Notes under the pieces: generated by a model
Told to the model about the DNA's origin: nothing
The model's database searches: none
The model's input: the letters and a program-made list of their open reading frames with translations, nothing else
Part shown: positions 1 through 6,571 of the stretch, one piece after another
Position numbering within the stretch: position 1 is the first letter of the stretch
How the letters are laid out: each line of letters opens with the position of its first letter
DNA from: Syntrophomonadaceae bacterium
GTDB lineage: Bacteria; Bacillota; Dethiobacteria; DTU022
DNA: 13,803 nucleotides
Assembly: GCA_007127255.1 (NCBI GenBank)
Contig: SKZS01000063.1
Span: 1-13,803, forward strand
Direction of reading: 5' to 3'
Program-made: the position numbers and the translations under genes

Positions 1-868
1 CTGTTGTTAAGGTAGGATGATAAAAAGAAGCCATCGGCACATCATCGAAACCGGCAACTTCAATATCTTCCGGAACCCTGTAGCCAAGATCAATAATCGC
101 TTTGATTGCCCCGAAAGCCATTAAGTCACAGGCAACAAACAGCGCCTCAAGGTCCTTATTGACCGCTACCAATTCTTTGGCAGCATTATAGCCATCCATA
201 GCCTCGAGAGACCCAATGCTAACCAGGTCTTCATCGTAGGAAACACCATGGTCCCGAAGCGCGTTCCAGTAACCGACAAATCTGTCCCTGCCGGTAAATT
301 GATCGGCAAATGAAGCACGAATCATGCCAATCCGGGTATAACCTTTTTTTAAAAAGTAGCTGGTCATATCGTAAGCGGCTTTATAGTTATCAATCCTGAT
401 GCCGATTGTTTTATCCTCGTTATAGCTAACATTCACCAGGGCGATAGGCAGTTTTGATTCTCTGAAAAATGATTTATGCTCCTCTTTTAAATCTGAAGTT
501 AAAAAAATGATGCCGTCGACACGTTTGTCTTTGAGCATCATCAGTAATTCTATTTCTTTTTCAGGTGAACCGTGGGAGTTACAAATGAAAATGTTGTAAC
601 CCTTTTCATAGGCAATTTGTTCTATTCCCTTAACTAAAACAGAAACAAACAGGTTGGCGATGTCGGTTACCAAAACACCAATTGTCCGGCTTTTCTTGCT
701 GACCAGGCTCCTGGCAGCGGGGTTCGGTTTAAAGTCCAACTCATCAATAGCCAGTAAAACCCGCGTTTTAGTTTTTTCGCTCACAGGCTTGGAATTGTTT
801 ATGACCCGCGAAACAGTAGCCTTTGAAACACCTGCTCTTTTAGCAACCTGATCAATTGTTGAGGTCAT
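1..868 (-). CDS. LacI/GalR-family transcriptional repressor, C-terminus cut by window edge
   Basis: This is a DNA-binding sugar-responsive repressor of the LacI/GalR family. The first 289 codons are present with no stop; the family is usually about 330-340 residues, so roughly the last 45 lie outside. The N-terminus (TIDQVAKRAGVSKATVSRVI) is the classic helix-turn-helix, followed by the hinge (KPNPAARSL) and a periplasmic-binding-protein-like effector domain beginning TIGVLVTDI. The last residues seen include GFDDVPMASFYHPTLTT, a family hallmark near the C-terminal subdomain. The ATG at 866-868 is preceded by AGGAGGT at 876-882 with 7 nt spacing, so the start is secure. A consensus promoter with a palindromic operator lies just upstream, which suggests autorepression. 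The effector cannot be told from sequence, and no sugar-utilisation genes are visible in the window; targets may lie beyond the left edge. Confidence 0.93.
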   Translation of the reverse strand, partial: MTSTIDQVAKRAGVSKATVSRVINNSKPVSEKTKTRVLLAIDELDFKPNPAARSLVSKKSRTIGVLVTDIANLFVSVLVKGIEQIAYEKGYNIFICNSHGSPEKEIELLMMLKDKRVDGIIFLTSDLKEEHKSFFRESKLPIALVNVSYNEDKTIGIRIDNYKAAYDMTSYFLKKGYTRIGMIRASFADQFTGRDRFVGYWNALRDHGVSYDEDLVSIGSLEAMDGYNAAKELVAVNKDLEALFVACDLMAFGAIKAIIDLGYRVPEDIEVAGFDDVPMASFYHPTLTT

Positions 869-893
869 CAGGTCTACCTCCTACGGTAATTCA

Positions 894-922
894 ATTATAG
901 GAAACCGGTTTCCCGTTGTCAA
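894..922 (-). promoter_or_regulatory. Sigma-A-type promoter of the LacI-family gene
   Basis: On the minus strand there is a perfect TTGACA (922-917), a 17-bp spacer and a perfect TATAAT (899-894). Transcription would start near 887, giving a leader of about 19 nt that carries the AGGAGGT ribosome binding site. The fit to consensus at both boxes and the ideal spacing make this the best promoter in the window. Confidence 0.88.
900..913. promoter_or_regulatory. LacI-type palindromic operator inside the promoter spacer
   Basis: GGAAACCGGTTTCC is a perfect 14-bp palindrome with a central CpG, the form typical of LacI/GalR operators. It lies entirely between the -35 and -10 boxes of the LacI-family gene, so a bound repressor would block RNA polymerase. 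Autoregulation is inferred from this position; binding itself is not shown. Confidence 0.72.
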
Positions 923-929
923 GACTTTT

Positions 930-947
930 TTGTTAAATTTTTAACAT
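930..947. promoter_or_regulatory. Rex-box-like palindrome upstream of the LacI-gene promoter
   Basis: TTGTTAAATTTTTAACAT matches the clostridial Rex (NADH/NAD+ sensor) consensus TTGTTAANNNNTTAACAA at 13 of 14 fixed positions. Its near edge is 7 bp upstream of the LacI-gene -35 box. A second inverted repeat (ATGATC at 946-951, GATCAT at 961-966) adjoins it. The stretch 967-1148 shows no gene; it has a 10-bp direct repeat TTTTGGAAAG (1003-1012 and 1032-1041) and no convincing terminator. AT-rich palindromes arise by chance, so this is tentative. Confidence 0.35.
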
Positions 948-1148
948 GATCATCTTAAACGATCATACCATTCGGATATACTTTAAGTCCTGAGCTTCCC
1001 TTTTTTGGAAAGTTGCGAGTGGGTTTGATCCTTTTGGAAAGAAAACATATTTAAACAGGTTGGATTCAACCAGGCAATAAGGTATATTGATAGTTCAAGC
1101 AGAAAAACTTATACCTGCATGACATTGGCCAGTGGCGATCTTGTTAGC

Positions 1149-1700
1149 TTATTCTGCAGTTATTGAAGCAGCTAACATTTGATTGGTTTTTGAAGCAATT
1201 ATTAATTCGCTTATTTCTCTTAAAACTCCATGTCCGCCACAACTGTTGCAGACATAATCGGCTGTATTACGCGTTTCATAAACTGCATCTAAAGGGCAGG
1301 CTGACAAACCGGCTTTTTCCATTGCTTTAATATCCTCCATCTCATCACCAATGTAGAGCACATCTTCAAGCTTAATATTAAGCTTATCAACAATATTCAT
1401 CAGAGTTAGCTCCTTAGTTTCAACAGAAAGGTGTAATTCCCTGATTCCCATTTTAAGCGCCAACTGCTCCAGAGAATAAGAATCACGATCATTAACCAGC
1501 CCAACTTCCACCCCTGCCAATTCACGCAGCCTTTTTACAACCTGCACATCACGCAGTGAGTACTTGCTTACTTCATTACCATCTGCGTCAAAGCTAAAAC
1601 TGCCGTCATTTAAAACACCATCACCGTCAGTTAAAATGAATTTTACACCTGGCGCTTTCCTTTTGATAGTTTGACTGTCCCTGATAGTATTGCGGCTCAC
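1149..1700 (-). CDS. KdsC-like HAD-superfamily phosphatase
   Basis: This is a HAD-superfamily hydrolase of the 3-deoxy-D-manno-octulosonate-8-phosphate phosphatase (KdsC) type, small and cytosolic, without a cap domain. With the GTG start at 1698-1700 it has 183 residues, the usual KdsC size. Motif I is TDGDGVLNDG (nucleophile D25, acid/base D27), the motif III lysine is near K96 (ETKELTL), motif IV is YIGDEMED (D119, D123), and the family C-terminal feature YVCNSCGGHGVLREI is present. Motif II, normally ITGR, reads VNDR, so the usual Thr is Asn. The frame is open up to 1781, but that longer N-terminus would be encoded by the terminator stem-loop at 1732-1754. The GTG has GGAG at 1709-1712 with 8 nt spacing, so I prefer it. 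A true KDO pathway is unlikely in a Gram-positive organism, so the substrate is probably another sugar phosphate. No promoter of its own was found; it may depend on terminator read-through. Confidence 0.8.
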   Translation of the reverse strand: MSRNTIRDSQTIKRKAPGVKFILTDGDGVLNDGSFSFDADGNEVSKYSLRDVQVVKRLRELAGVEVGLVNDRDSYSLEQLALKMGIRELHLSVETKELTLMNIVDKLNIKLEDVLYIGDEMEDIKAMEKAGLSACPLDAVYETRNTADYVCNSCGGHGVLREISELIIASKTNQMLAASITAE

Positions 1701-1723
1701 GACATCAGCTCCATTAATTTTTT

Positions 1724-1754
1724 TAAAAAGAGGCGCAGCCCACAAGGCTGCGCC
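1724..1754 (-). terminator. Intrinsic terminator of the pst-phoU operon
   Basis: On the minus strand, GGCGCAGCC and GGCTGCGCC form a perfect 9-bp GC-rich stem (1746-1754 with 1732-1740) around a 5-nt loop, followed at once by TCTTTTT. It starts 47 nt after the phoU stop codon and is the natural end of the phosphate operon transcript. Confidence 0.85.
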
Positions 1755-1801
1755 CGAATCTATAATAAAGAGGGGGTCCACCCTGATTATGGCATTATTG
1801 C

Positions 1802-2482
1802 CTAATCATTAAGATTTCTTTTTTCACCTGTTACCAGGAAAATCACTTCCTCAGCTATGTTAGTAGCATGATCTGAAATCCGCTCCAACCAGCGGCCGAC
1901 AAAGAGCAAGTGGGTAGCCTGGGTAATTGTTTTCGGATTTTCCATCATGATTGTTAGCAGCTCCCTGAATATTTGGCCAAAGAGCTTATCAACCTGATCA
2001 TCGTCTCTACCAACAGCAACTGCCAGTTCAACATCTTCCCTCACATATGCATCCAGTGAATGTTTGACCATTTTTTGGCTTAATACTGCCATCCTGGGAA
2101 TATCGACCAAGGGCTTTATGAGCGGTTCGTCTGCAATGCGCAGGGTAATCTTGGCAATGCTGGTTGCATAATCTCCCATCCGCTCGAGATCATTCACCAT
2201 TTTAAAAAGCGTGGCCACCCTCCGCAAATCTTTAGCCATTGGCTGCTGAGTAGCAATCACTTCCAGGCATTTTTCTTCTATTTCCTGCTCCAAATCATCG
2301 ATTATATCATCGCCTTTAATAACTTCTCGCGCCAAATCAAGACCCTGGTTTTTCAAAGCATCAATGCAGCGGGCGATTGAATCCTCAACCAGGCTTCCCA
2401 TCTGCTGCAGTTTTTCCTCCAGGTGTTTCATCTTTTCTTCAAAAACCACTTTACGTTCTGTCGCATGTTCTGAACTACTCAC
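1802..2482 (-). CDS. phoU: Phosphate-specific transport system accessory protein PhoU
   Basis: PhoU links the Pst transporter to the PhoR kinase and damps the Pho response when phosphate is plentiful; it acts at the cytoplasmic face of the membrane. The 226-residue product is the normal length and is predicted all-helical, with two tandem PhoU three-helix bundles (about 15-115 and 125-215). The paired metal-binding signatures are visible as ERMGDYATSIA (E100, D104) and ERISDHATNIA (E200, D204), and the first repeat has the conserved CLEVIATQQPMAKDLRRV. The start is GTG at 2480-2482 with AGGAG at 2493-2497. It lies 32 nt downstream of pstB and is the last gene of pstSCAB-phoU before the terminator. 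Confidence 0.96.
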   Translation of the reverse strand: MSSSEHATERKVVFEEKMKHLEEKLQQMGSLVEDSIARCIDALKNQGLDLAREVIKGDDIIDDLEQEIEEKCLEVIATQQPMAKDLRRVATLFKMVNDLERMGDYATSIAKITLRIADEPLIKPLVDIPRMAVLSQKMVKHSLDAYVREDVELAVAVGRDDDQVDKLFGQIFRELLTIMMENPKTITQATHLLFVGRWLERISDHATNIAEEVIFLVTGEKRNLND

Positions 2483-2514
2483 TATTAAATCTCTCCTTTA
2501 AGTGAAATCACACA

Positions 2515-3372
2515 TTAACCGAAGCGGCCGGTGATGTAATCTTCAGTTCTCTGATCTTCAGGGTTGGTAAATAAACTGGAGGTTTTACCCCATTCAACCA
2601 TCTCACCCTGCAGGAAAAAACCGGTATGATCAGAAATTCGGGCTGCTTGCTGCATATTGTGAGTTACAATTATTATGGTGTAATTGGCACAAAGATCCCT
2701 GATCAAGTCTTCAATTTTCTGTGTAGCAATCGGGTCAATCGCCGAGGTCGGCTCATCCATGAGCAGAATACGCGGTTTAACCGCCAGGGCCCGGGCAATA
2801 CATAAACGCTGCTGCTGACCCCCGGATAGAGCTAAAGCCGGTTCATTCAGGCGGTCTTTGACTTCATTCCACAGGGCTGCTCCCTGTAAACTGGTTTCCA
2901 CAATTTCACTTAACATTATTTTGTCTTTTAGTCCATCTATGCGGGGGCCATATGCAATATTGTCAAAAATACTTTTCGGGAAAGGATTAGGATGCTGAAA
3001 AACCATACCCACTTTCTTTCGAAGATTTACCACGTCAGTATTAGGGGTATAAATATTCTCACCATGGATAGATACCTTACCCTCAAGCCTGGTTCCCGGA
3101 ATTAAATCATTCATGCGGTTAAGGACCCTGAGGAAGGTAGATTTACCACACCCTGAAGGACCAATTAATGCGGCAACTCCTTTTTCCTGAACTTTTATTG
3201 TAACATTGAAAAGGGCCTGAACTGATCCATAAAAGAAGTTAAGGTTTTCTACTTTCACTTCGCAGTATTCATTTTCAACATCTGTTTCTAGCTTTGTTGA
3301 TTCAGGTTTGGGATCCTCCTGAACCCGGGTTTCTTCCAGAGTTACATTGCTATTTGTCTGCATCATTTTCAT
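2515..3372 (-). CDS. pstB: Phosphate ABC transporter ATP-binding protein PstB
   Basis: This is the ATPase of the PstSCAB high-affinity phosphate importer, expected as a homodimer on the cytoplasmic face. Counting 285 residues from the ATG at 3370-3372, Walker A is GPSGCGKST (about 71-79), the Q-loop is VFQHPNPFP (about 124-132), the ABC signature is LSGGQQQRLCIARAL (from about 182), Walker B is ILLMDEPTSAIDP (catalytic E207) and the switch histidine is in VTHN (H238). An acidic, low-complexity N-terminal tail of about 35 residues makes it longer than the usual 250-260. A TTG one codon upstream and ATGs at 3366 and 3363 are alternative starts. The only SD-like sequence, GGGA at 3378-3381, lies 5 nt from the chosen ATG and inside a hairpin. 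Confidence 0.96.
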   Translation of the reverse strand: MKMMQTNSNVTLEETRVQEDPKPESTKLETDVENEYCEVKVENLNFFYGSVQALFNVTIKVQEKGVAALIGPSGCGKSTFLRVLNRMNDLIPGTRLEGKVSIHGENIYTPNTDVVNLRKKVGMVFQHPNPFPKSIFDNIAYGPRIDGLKDKIMLSEIVETSLQGAALWNEVKDRLNEPALALSGGQQQRLCIARALAVKPRILLMDEPTSAIDPIATQKIEDLIRDLCANYTIIIVTHNMQQAARISDHTGFFLQGEMVEWGKTSSLFTNPEDQRTEDYITGRFG

Positions 3373-3373
3373 C

Positions 3374-3394
3374 AAGTTCCCGGAACGGGAACTT
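3374..3394 (-). promoter_or_regulatory. Hairpin covering the pstB ribosome binding site
   Basis: In the pstA-pstB gap the mRNA has AAGUUCCC and GGGAACUU as a perfect 8-bp stem with a 5-nt loop (GUUCC). The 3' arm contains the only SD-like sequence for pstB and ends 1 nt before the ATG. Folding would hide the ribosome binding site, so it could lower or condition PstB synthesis relative to the permeases. No U-tract follows, so it is not a terminator. The function is inferred. Confidence 0.55.
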
Positions 3395-3482
3395 TAAACA
3401 CTCCCCTCATTTTAGATGTCAGAGACCGGTATTTCAGTTAGCCGGAAAAACAAACCGTTAAACTGGCAATATCCTTATCTTA

Positions 3483-4388
3483 TTAAAGTCCTTTTGCCAC
3501 TCTATCACGATACCGTTTACGTAAAAGCACCGCGGCCAGGTTAAGCAGGCAAACTAAAGCCAACAGGACCAATGCTGTGCCGTAGGCAATGGGACGAACC
3601 TGGGATATGGCATGGTGCTGGGTCGACATGATGAATAGATGGTAAGGCAGGGCCATAAACTGGCTCCTGATTGAATCGGGCAGGTGAGGCAGAAAAAAAG
3701 CCGCACCGGTTGCCAGGATTGGAGCGGTTTCTCCCGCAGCCCGGGCCAACCCAAGAATAGTGCCGGTAAGGATTCCGGGTATTGCCCGCGGCAGCACCAC
3801 TGTCCTGACCACCTGCCAGCGGGTTGCTCCAAGGGCAAATGACCCTTCACGGTAAGCCTTCGGGACAGTTCTTAAAGCTTCTTCGGAGGCAGTAACCGTA
3901 ACCGGCAGGGTCAGAAGACCCAGGGTAAAACCGGCAGCAATCAGAGATGGGCCGAAGCCGAATATTTTAACAAAAATGGCCATACCGAAAAGCCCGAATA
4001 CGATCGAAGGCACACCGGCTAAATTTCGCACAGACATGCGCACCAGGCGGGTAAATTTACCCTGCACTGCATATTCATTTAAGTAAATTGCCGCACCAAC
4101 TCCTAAAGGCACGGCAAAAGCAATAGTAATCATGGTAACATAGAAGGTCCCCACGATAGCCGGAAAAATTCCACCTTCAGTCATACCAACCCGGGGCGGT
4201 TGTGTTAAAAATTCCCAGTTAATTACTCCCGCACCCTTGGACACAATATCAAAAACTATAACACCCAGGATAAGTAGGACCAAAACCAGGGTTAGGCGAA
4301 GAGCCCAGAAACCAACCAGCTCATAACTGCGCCATTCAGATTTTTTCTTTTCTAATACTATTCCTCTACTAAGCGCTTCAGTTTTCAT
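3483..4388 (-). CDS. pstA: Phosphate ABC transporter permease PstA
   Basis: This is one of the two integral-membrane subunits forming the phosphate channel. The 301 residues give about six membrane segments: one near 27-48, then segments near 77-103, 123-141, 147-167, 207-233 and 266-289. The ABC-permease EAA loop that docks on PstB is EALRTVPKAYREGSFALGATRWQ (about 170-192), and LARAAGETAPIL (214-225) is a PstA/PstC family motif. The ATG at 4386-4388 overlaps the pstC stop by 4 nt (ATGA), with GGAGGT just upstream inside pstC, so the two permeases are translationally coupled. A long gap of 110 nt with a hairpin follows before pstB. Confidence 0.96.
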   Translation of the reverse strand: MKTEALSRGIVLEKKKSEWRSYELVGFWALRLTLVLVLLILGVIVFDIVSKGAGVINWEFLTQPPRVGMTEGGIFPAIVGTFYVTMITIAFAVPLGVGAAIYLNEYAVQGKFTRLVRMSVRNLAGVPSIVFGLFGMAIFVKIFGFGPSLIAAGFTLGLLTLPVTVTASEEALRTVPKAYREGSFALGATRWQVVRTVVLPRAIPGILTGTILGLARAAGETAPILATGAAFFLPHLPDSIRSQFMALPYHLFIMSTQHHAISQVRPIAYGTALVLLALVCLLNLAAVLLRKRYRDRVAKGL

Positions 4389-5263
4389 TTACTTACCTCC
4401 GGCTTACGCTGGATTAAAATATCGGCCAGCAGGTTAACTGCAAATGTAATCAGGAAAAGCAGCAGTCCTGCCACAAAAAGAGCGTGGAAGTGGGTGGAGT
4501 TAAAAACCACATCTCCAATATCTATTGCAATACCTGCACTTAGAGTCCTGACCGAATCTAGGAATGATTCCGGCCTGGCTACCATGTTACCGGTTACCAT
4601 TAAAACAGTCATTGTTTCACCAATTGCCCTGCCCATGCCGAGCATGGCCGAGGCCGTAATTCCGGAAAATGCCGCCGGTATGGTTATTTTCCAGATGGTC
4701 TGCCAGCGGGTACCGCCGAGAGCCAGCGAAGCATGACGGTATTCTTTAGGCACTGCAGTAATGGCATCTTCTGCCAGGGTAATAATTGTTGGCAAAGCCA
4801 TGATTCCAACCAGTATTGCCCCGTTAAAAGCGGTTAAACCGCTGTTTAAGTTAAAAACCCTGGCAATCAACGGGGCTAGGACCACCAGGCCAAAAAAACC
4901 GAGCACAACTGACGGCACACCGGCTAACACTTCAACGATCGGCTTAAAAAACTCTCTTTCCCAGGGTGATGCAATTTCTGCCAGGTAGGCCGCTGCTGAA
5001 ACACCTACAGGCACTGCAAAGATTAAGGCCCCCAGTGTAACCTTTAAGGTGCCGTAGATCATATTGAGCAGGCTGTAAGTCGGTTCACCATATGCTCCGG
5101 GGTTCCATCTGTCCGCAGCAAAAAACGGGCCAAGACCCAGTTCAATCAATCCGGGCATGCTGTTGGAAAGCAAAATGTATAGAATGCCGACCAGGAATAA
5201 AATTATCGCCAGTCCGCAAAAAATAAATATCGCCCGCATCGCTTTCTCTGTAATGGATACCAA
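4385..5263 (-). CDS. pstC: Phosphate ABC transporter permease PstC
   Basis: This is the partner permease of PstA in the PstSCAB importer. The product has 292 residues, with an N-terminal membrane segment at about 11-33, further segments near 68-95, 112-132, 146-165, 203-227 and 258-284, and a periplasm-facing loop (about 36-67) typical of PstC. The EAA loop is EDAITAVPKEYRHASLALGG (about 165-184) and the family motif GMGRAIGETMTVLMVTGN follows (209-226). The likely start is TTG at 5261-5263, preceded by a purine-rich GGTGGGA; an ATG at codon 9 has no visible SD. It lies 102 nt after pstS, with hairpins in the gap, and overlaps pstA by 4 nt. Confidence 0.95.
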   Translation of the reverse strand: MVSITEKAMRAIFIFCGLAIILFLVGILYILLSNSMPGLIELGLGPFFAADRWNPGAYGEPTYSLLNMIYGTLKVTLGALIFAVPVGVSAAAYLAEIASPWEREFFKPIVEVLAGVPSVVLGFFGLVVLAPLIARVFNLNSGLTAFNGAILVGIMALPTIITLAEDAITAVPKEYRHASLALGGTRWQTIWKITIPAAFSGITASAMLGMGRAIGETMTVLMVTGNMVARPESFLDSVRTLSAGIAIDIGDVVFNSTHFHALFVAGLLLFLITFAVNLLADILIQRKPEVSK

Positions 5264-5310
5264 ATCTATCCCACCCTTTATCTATAGGTTAAAACTATAT
5301 TTTAAAGTCA

Positions 5311-5343
5311 CCCTGCAGCCATTAAGTATCGCAGGCTGCAGGG
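5311..5343 (-). promoter_or_regulatory. Intergenic hairpin between pstS and pstC
   Basis: CCCTGCAGCC (5311-5320) and GGCTGCAGGG (5334-5343) form a perfect 10-bp stem with a 13-nt loop in the pstS-pstC gap. In the direction of transcription it is followed by TGACTTTAAAAT, not a U-run, so it is a poor terminator. A stem here would fit 3'-end protection of pstS mRNA or partial attenuation, giving more binding protein than permease; that role is inferred. Confidence 0.6.
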
Positions 5344-5356
5344 CTTTTACTATTAC

Positions 5357-5376
5357 CCCTGCCTCTTATTGCAGGG
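5357..5376 (-). promoter_or_regulatory. Small hairpin at the pstS stop codon sharing arms with the next hairpin
   Basis: CCCTGC (5357-5362) and GCAGGG (5371-5376) form a 6-bp stem whose loop contains the pstS stop codon (5366-5368). The same arm sequences recur in the hairpin at 5311-5343, so the four arms could pair in more than one way. Confidence 0.4.
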
Positions 5377-6322
5377 CATTTTTATTGAATTCACGGTCTG
5401 CTTCTGTAATCGGGTAAAACCCTTCCTCAAGCACTATGCCCTGCCCGGGTTCACTTACTTCGAAAAGCAGGTAATCAAGCTGGGCCCCTTCAGGCTTACC
5501 AGCCATGTACTGGTAAAGAGGGCGGGTTAGCGGGTAGTTACCGCTGGTAACATTCTCCAGCACAGTCGGGTCGTAAGCTTCAGAATCTTGATCCGCCGCA
5601 ATATCCAGCGCTTTAACACCATCTTCGTCAGCGTAACCGATAGCAGCATAACCAATGCCGCCTGCATCACCAATTACAGCTTCAACAATATCTGAAGTTC
5701 CAGCCATGTTACGCTTTCTTTCTGAATACTCACCCTGCACAACCAGCTCCATGAAGAAAACATAAGTGCCGGAAGTACTCTGCCGGCCATAGAGGGTAAT
5801 TTCCCGGTCATCTCCGCCAACTTCGGACCAGTTGGTTATCTCACCACGGTAAATTGCACCGACCTGGTCAACAGTCAAAGTTTCAACCGAATTGGCATCA
5901 TTTACAAGTACGGCTACCCCATCAACAGCAAAGCGGACAGCATAAGGCTCTTCACCGTGATTGTCCCTGAGAGCATCCATTTCTTCATCTTTCATCGGGC
6001 GAGAGGAGTTAGCCACATCAATGTTACCGTCAATTAAAGAAGAAATACCGACCCCGGAACCTCCACCGGTCACAGCAATAGAAACATGGGGATTATCATT
6101 CATATATTCTTCCGCCAATCTTGCTACCACATTAACTTCGGAATCTGATCCACCAAGCATTATTGATGCCGGCTCCTGGACAGCTTCTTCACCATTTGTC
6201 TCTTCTGCTTCTTCAACCGGCTCACCGGCCTGCTCTTCTGCGGGTCCCCCGCACCCTGCTGCAATCATCACTGCAGCCAGTAAAAGAACTCCTAAAACAG
6301 TCAACCACCTTTTCTGATTCAT
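5366..6322 (-). CDS. pstS: Phosphate-binding lipoprotein PstS
   Basis: This is the extracytoplasmic phosphate receptor of the PstSCAB importer. The 318 residues begin with a lipoprotein signal: MNQKRW, a hydrophobic core, then AAGC with the lipid-bearing Cys at 24. An acidic linker (about 27-50, rich in Glu) precedes a PstS-type binding domain. Phosphate-contacting motifs are visible at GGSDSEVNVV (57-66), GGGSGVGISSLIDGNIDVANSSR (86-108) and YGRQSTSGTYVFF (178-190). The ATG at 6320-6322 has AGGAGG at 6329-6334 with 6 nt spacing, so the start is secure. It is the first gene of the operon, downstream of the Pho box at 6386-6435, and its expression is expected to rise under phosphate limitation. 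The -3 position of the lipobox is Ala rather than the usual Leu. Confidence 0.96.
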   Translation of the reverse strand: MNQKRWLTVLGVLLLAAVMIAAGCGGPAEEQAGEPVEEAEETNGEEAVQEPASIMLGGSDSEVNVVARLAEEYMNDNPHVSIAVTGGGSGVGISSLIDGNIDVANSSRPMKDEEMDALRDNHGEEPYAVRFAVDGVAVLVNDANSVETLTVDQVGAIYRGEITNWSEVGGDDREITLYGRQSTSGTYVFFMELVVQGEYSERKRNMAGTSDIVEAVIGDAGGIGYAAIGYADEDGVKALDIAADQDSEAYDPTVLENVTSGNYPLTRPLYQYMAGKPEGAQLDYLLFEVSEPGQGIVLEEGFYPITEADREFNKNALQ

Positions 6323-6346
6323 TCTAATCCTCCTAAGTTTTAGCTG

Positions 6347-6363
6347 GGGTAACTTGCTTACCC
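6347..6363 (-). promoter_or_regulatory. Small hairpin in the pstS leader
   Basis: GGGTAA (6347-6352) and TTACCC (6358-6363) form a 6-bp stem with a 5-nt loop in the likely 5' leader of pstS, upstream of its ribosome binding site. It may stabilise the mRNA or be chance. Confidence 0.3.
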
Positions 6364-6385
6364 TGAATACAACATAAAGCTGCCA

Positions 6386-6435
6386 GGTTAATTAGAAAGG
6401 AAAAACAGGTTAAATTTTTGTTAAATATAGGTTAA
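6386..6435 (-). promoter_or_regulatory. Pho box: 11-bp-phased TTAACA-like repeats upstream of pstS
   Basis: On the pstS coding strand, TTAACC or TTAACA occurs at 6430-6435, 6419-6424, 6408-6413 and 6386-6391. The steps are 11, 11 and 22 bp, so one phased position (6397-6402) is degenerate. PhoP of Bacillus and its relatives binds direct repeats of TT(A/C/T)A(C/T)A with 11-bp periodicity, so these are the expected PhoP sites. TATGTT at 6371-6376, 9 bp downstream of the last repeat, is a plausible -10 for a PhoP-activated promoter that lacks a good -35. Confidence 0.8.
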
Positions 6436-6507
6436 ATACTAAAGGTTTAAGGGAACTTTTTATTTGACTATGAGTATTACTATCTGATAAGTCCTGCTCT
6501 GCTCCTG

Positions 6508-6516
6508 TGGTATAAT
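6508..6516 (+). promoter_or_regulatory. Extended -10 promoter of the diguanylate cyclase gene
   Basis: TGGTATAAT is a perfect extended -10 element (TGn plus TATAAT). No good -35 is seen 17 bp upstream, which extended -10 promoters can tolerate. Transcription would start near 6523, about 49 nt before the preferred start codon. The pstS Pho box lies more than 70 bp upstream. Confidence 0.65.
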
Positions 6517-6571
6517 CAACCTTAGAAAAATACTCCACCGGGTGGGCAATAATAAAACAGGGGGACAAATC

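Noticed and set aside
654..851. 65-codon open frame on the plus strand
   Set aside because: It lies antisense to the helix-turn-helix and hinge coding region of the LacI-family gene and has no ribosome binding site or recognisable domain.
3554..5417. Open frames within or against pstA, pstC and the start of pstS (for example 3554-3850 minus, 4494-4736, 4761-4988 and 5157-5417 plus)
   Set aside because: All overlap well-supported transporter genes, lack convincing ribosome binding sites and show no family motifs.
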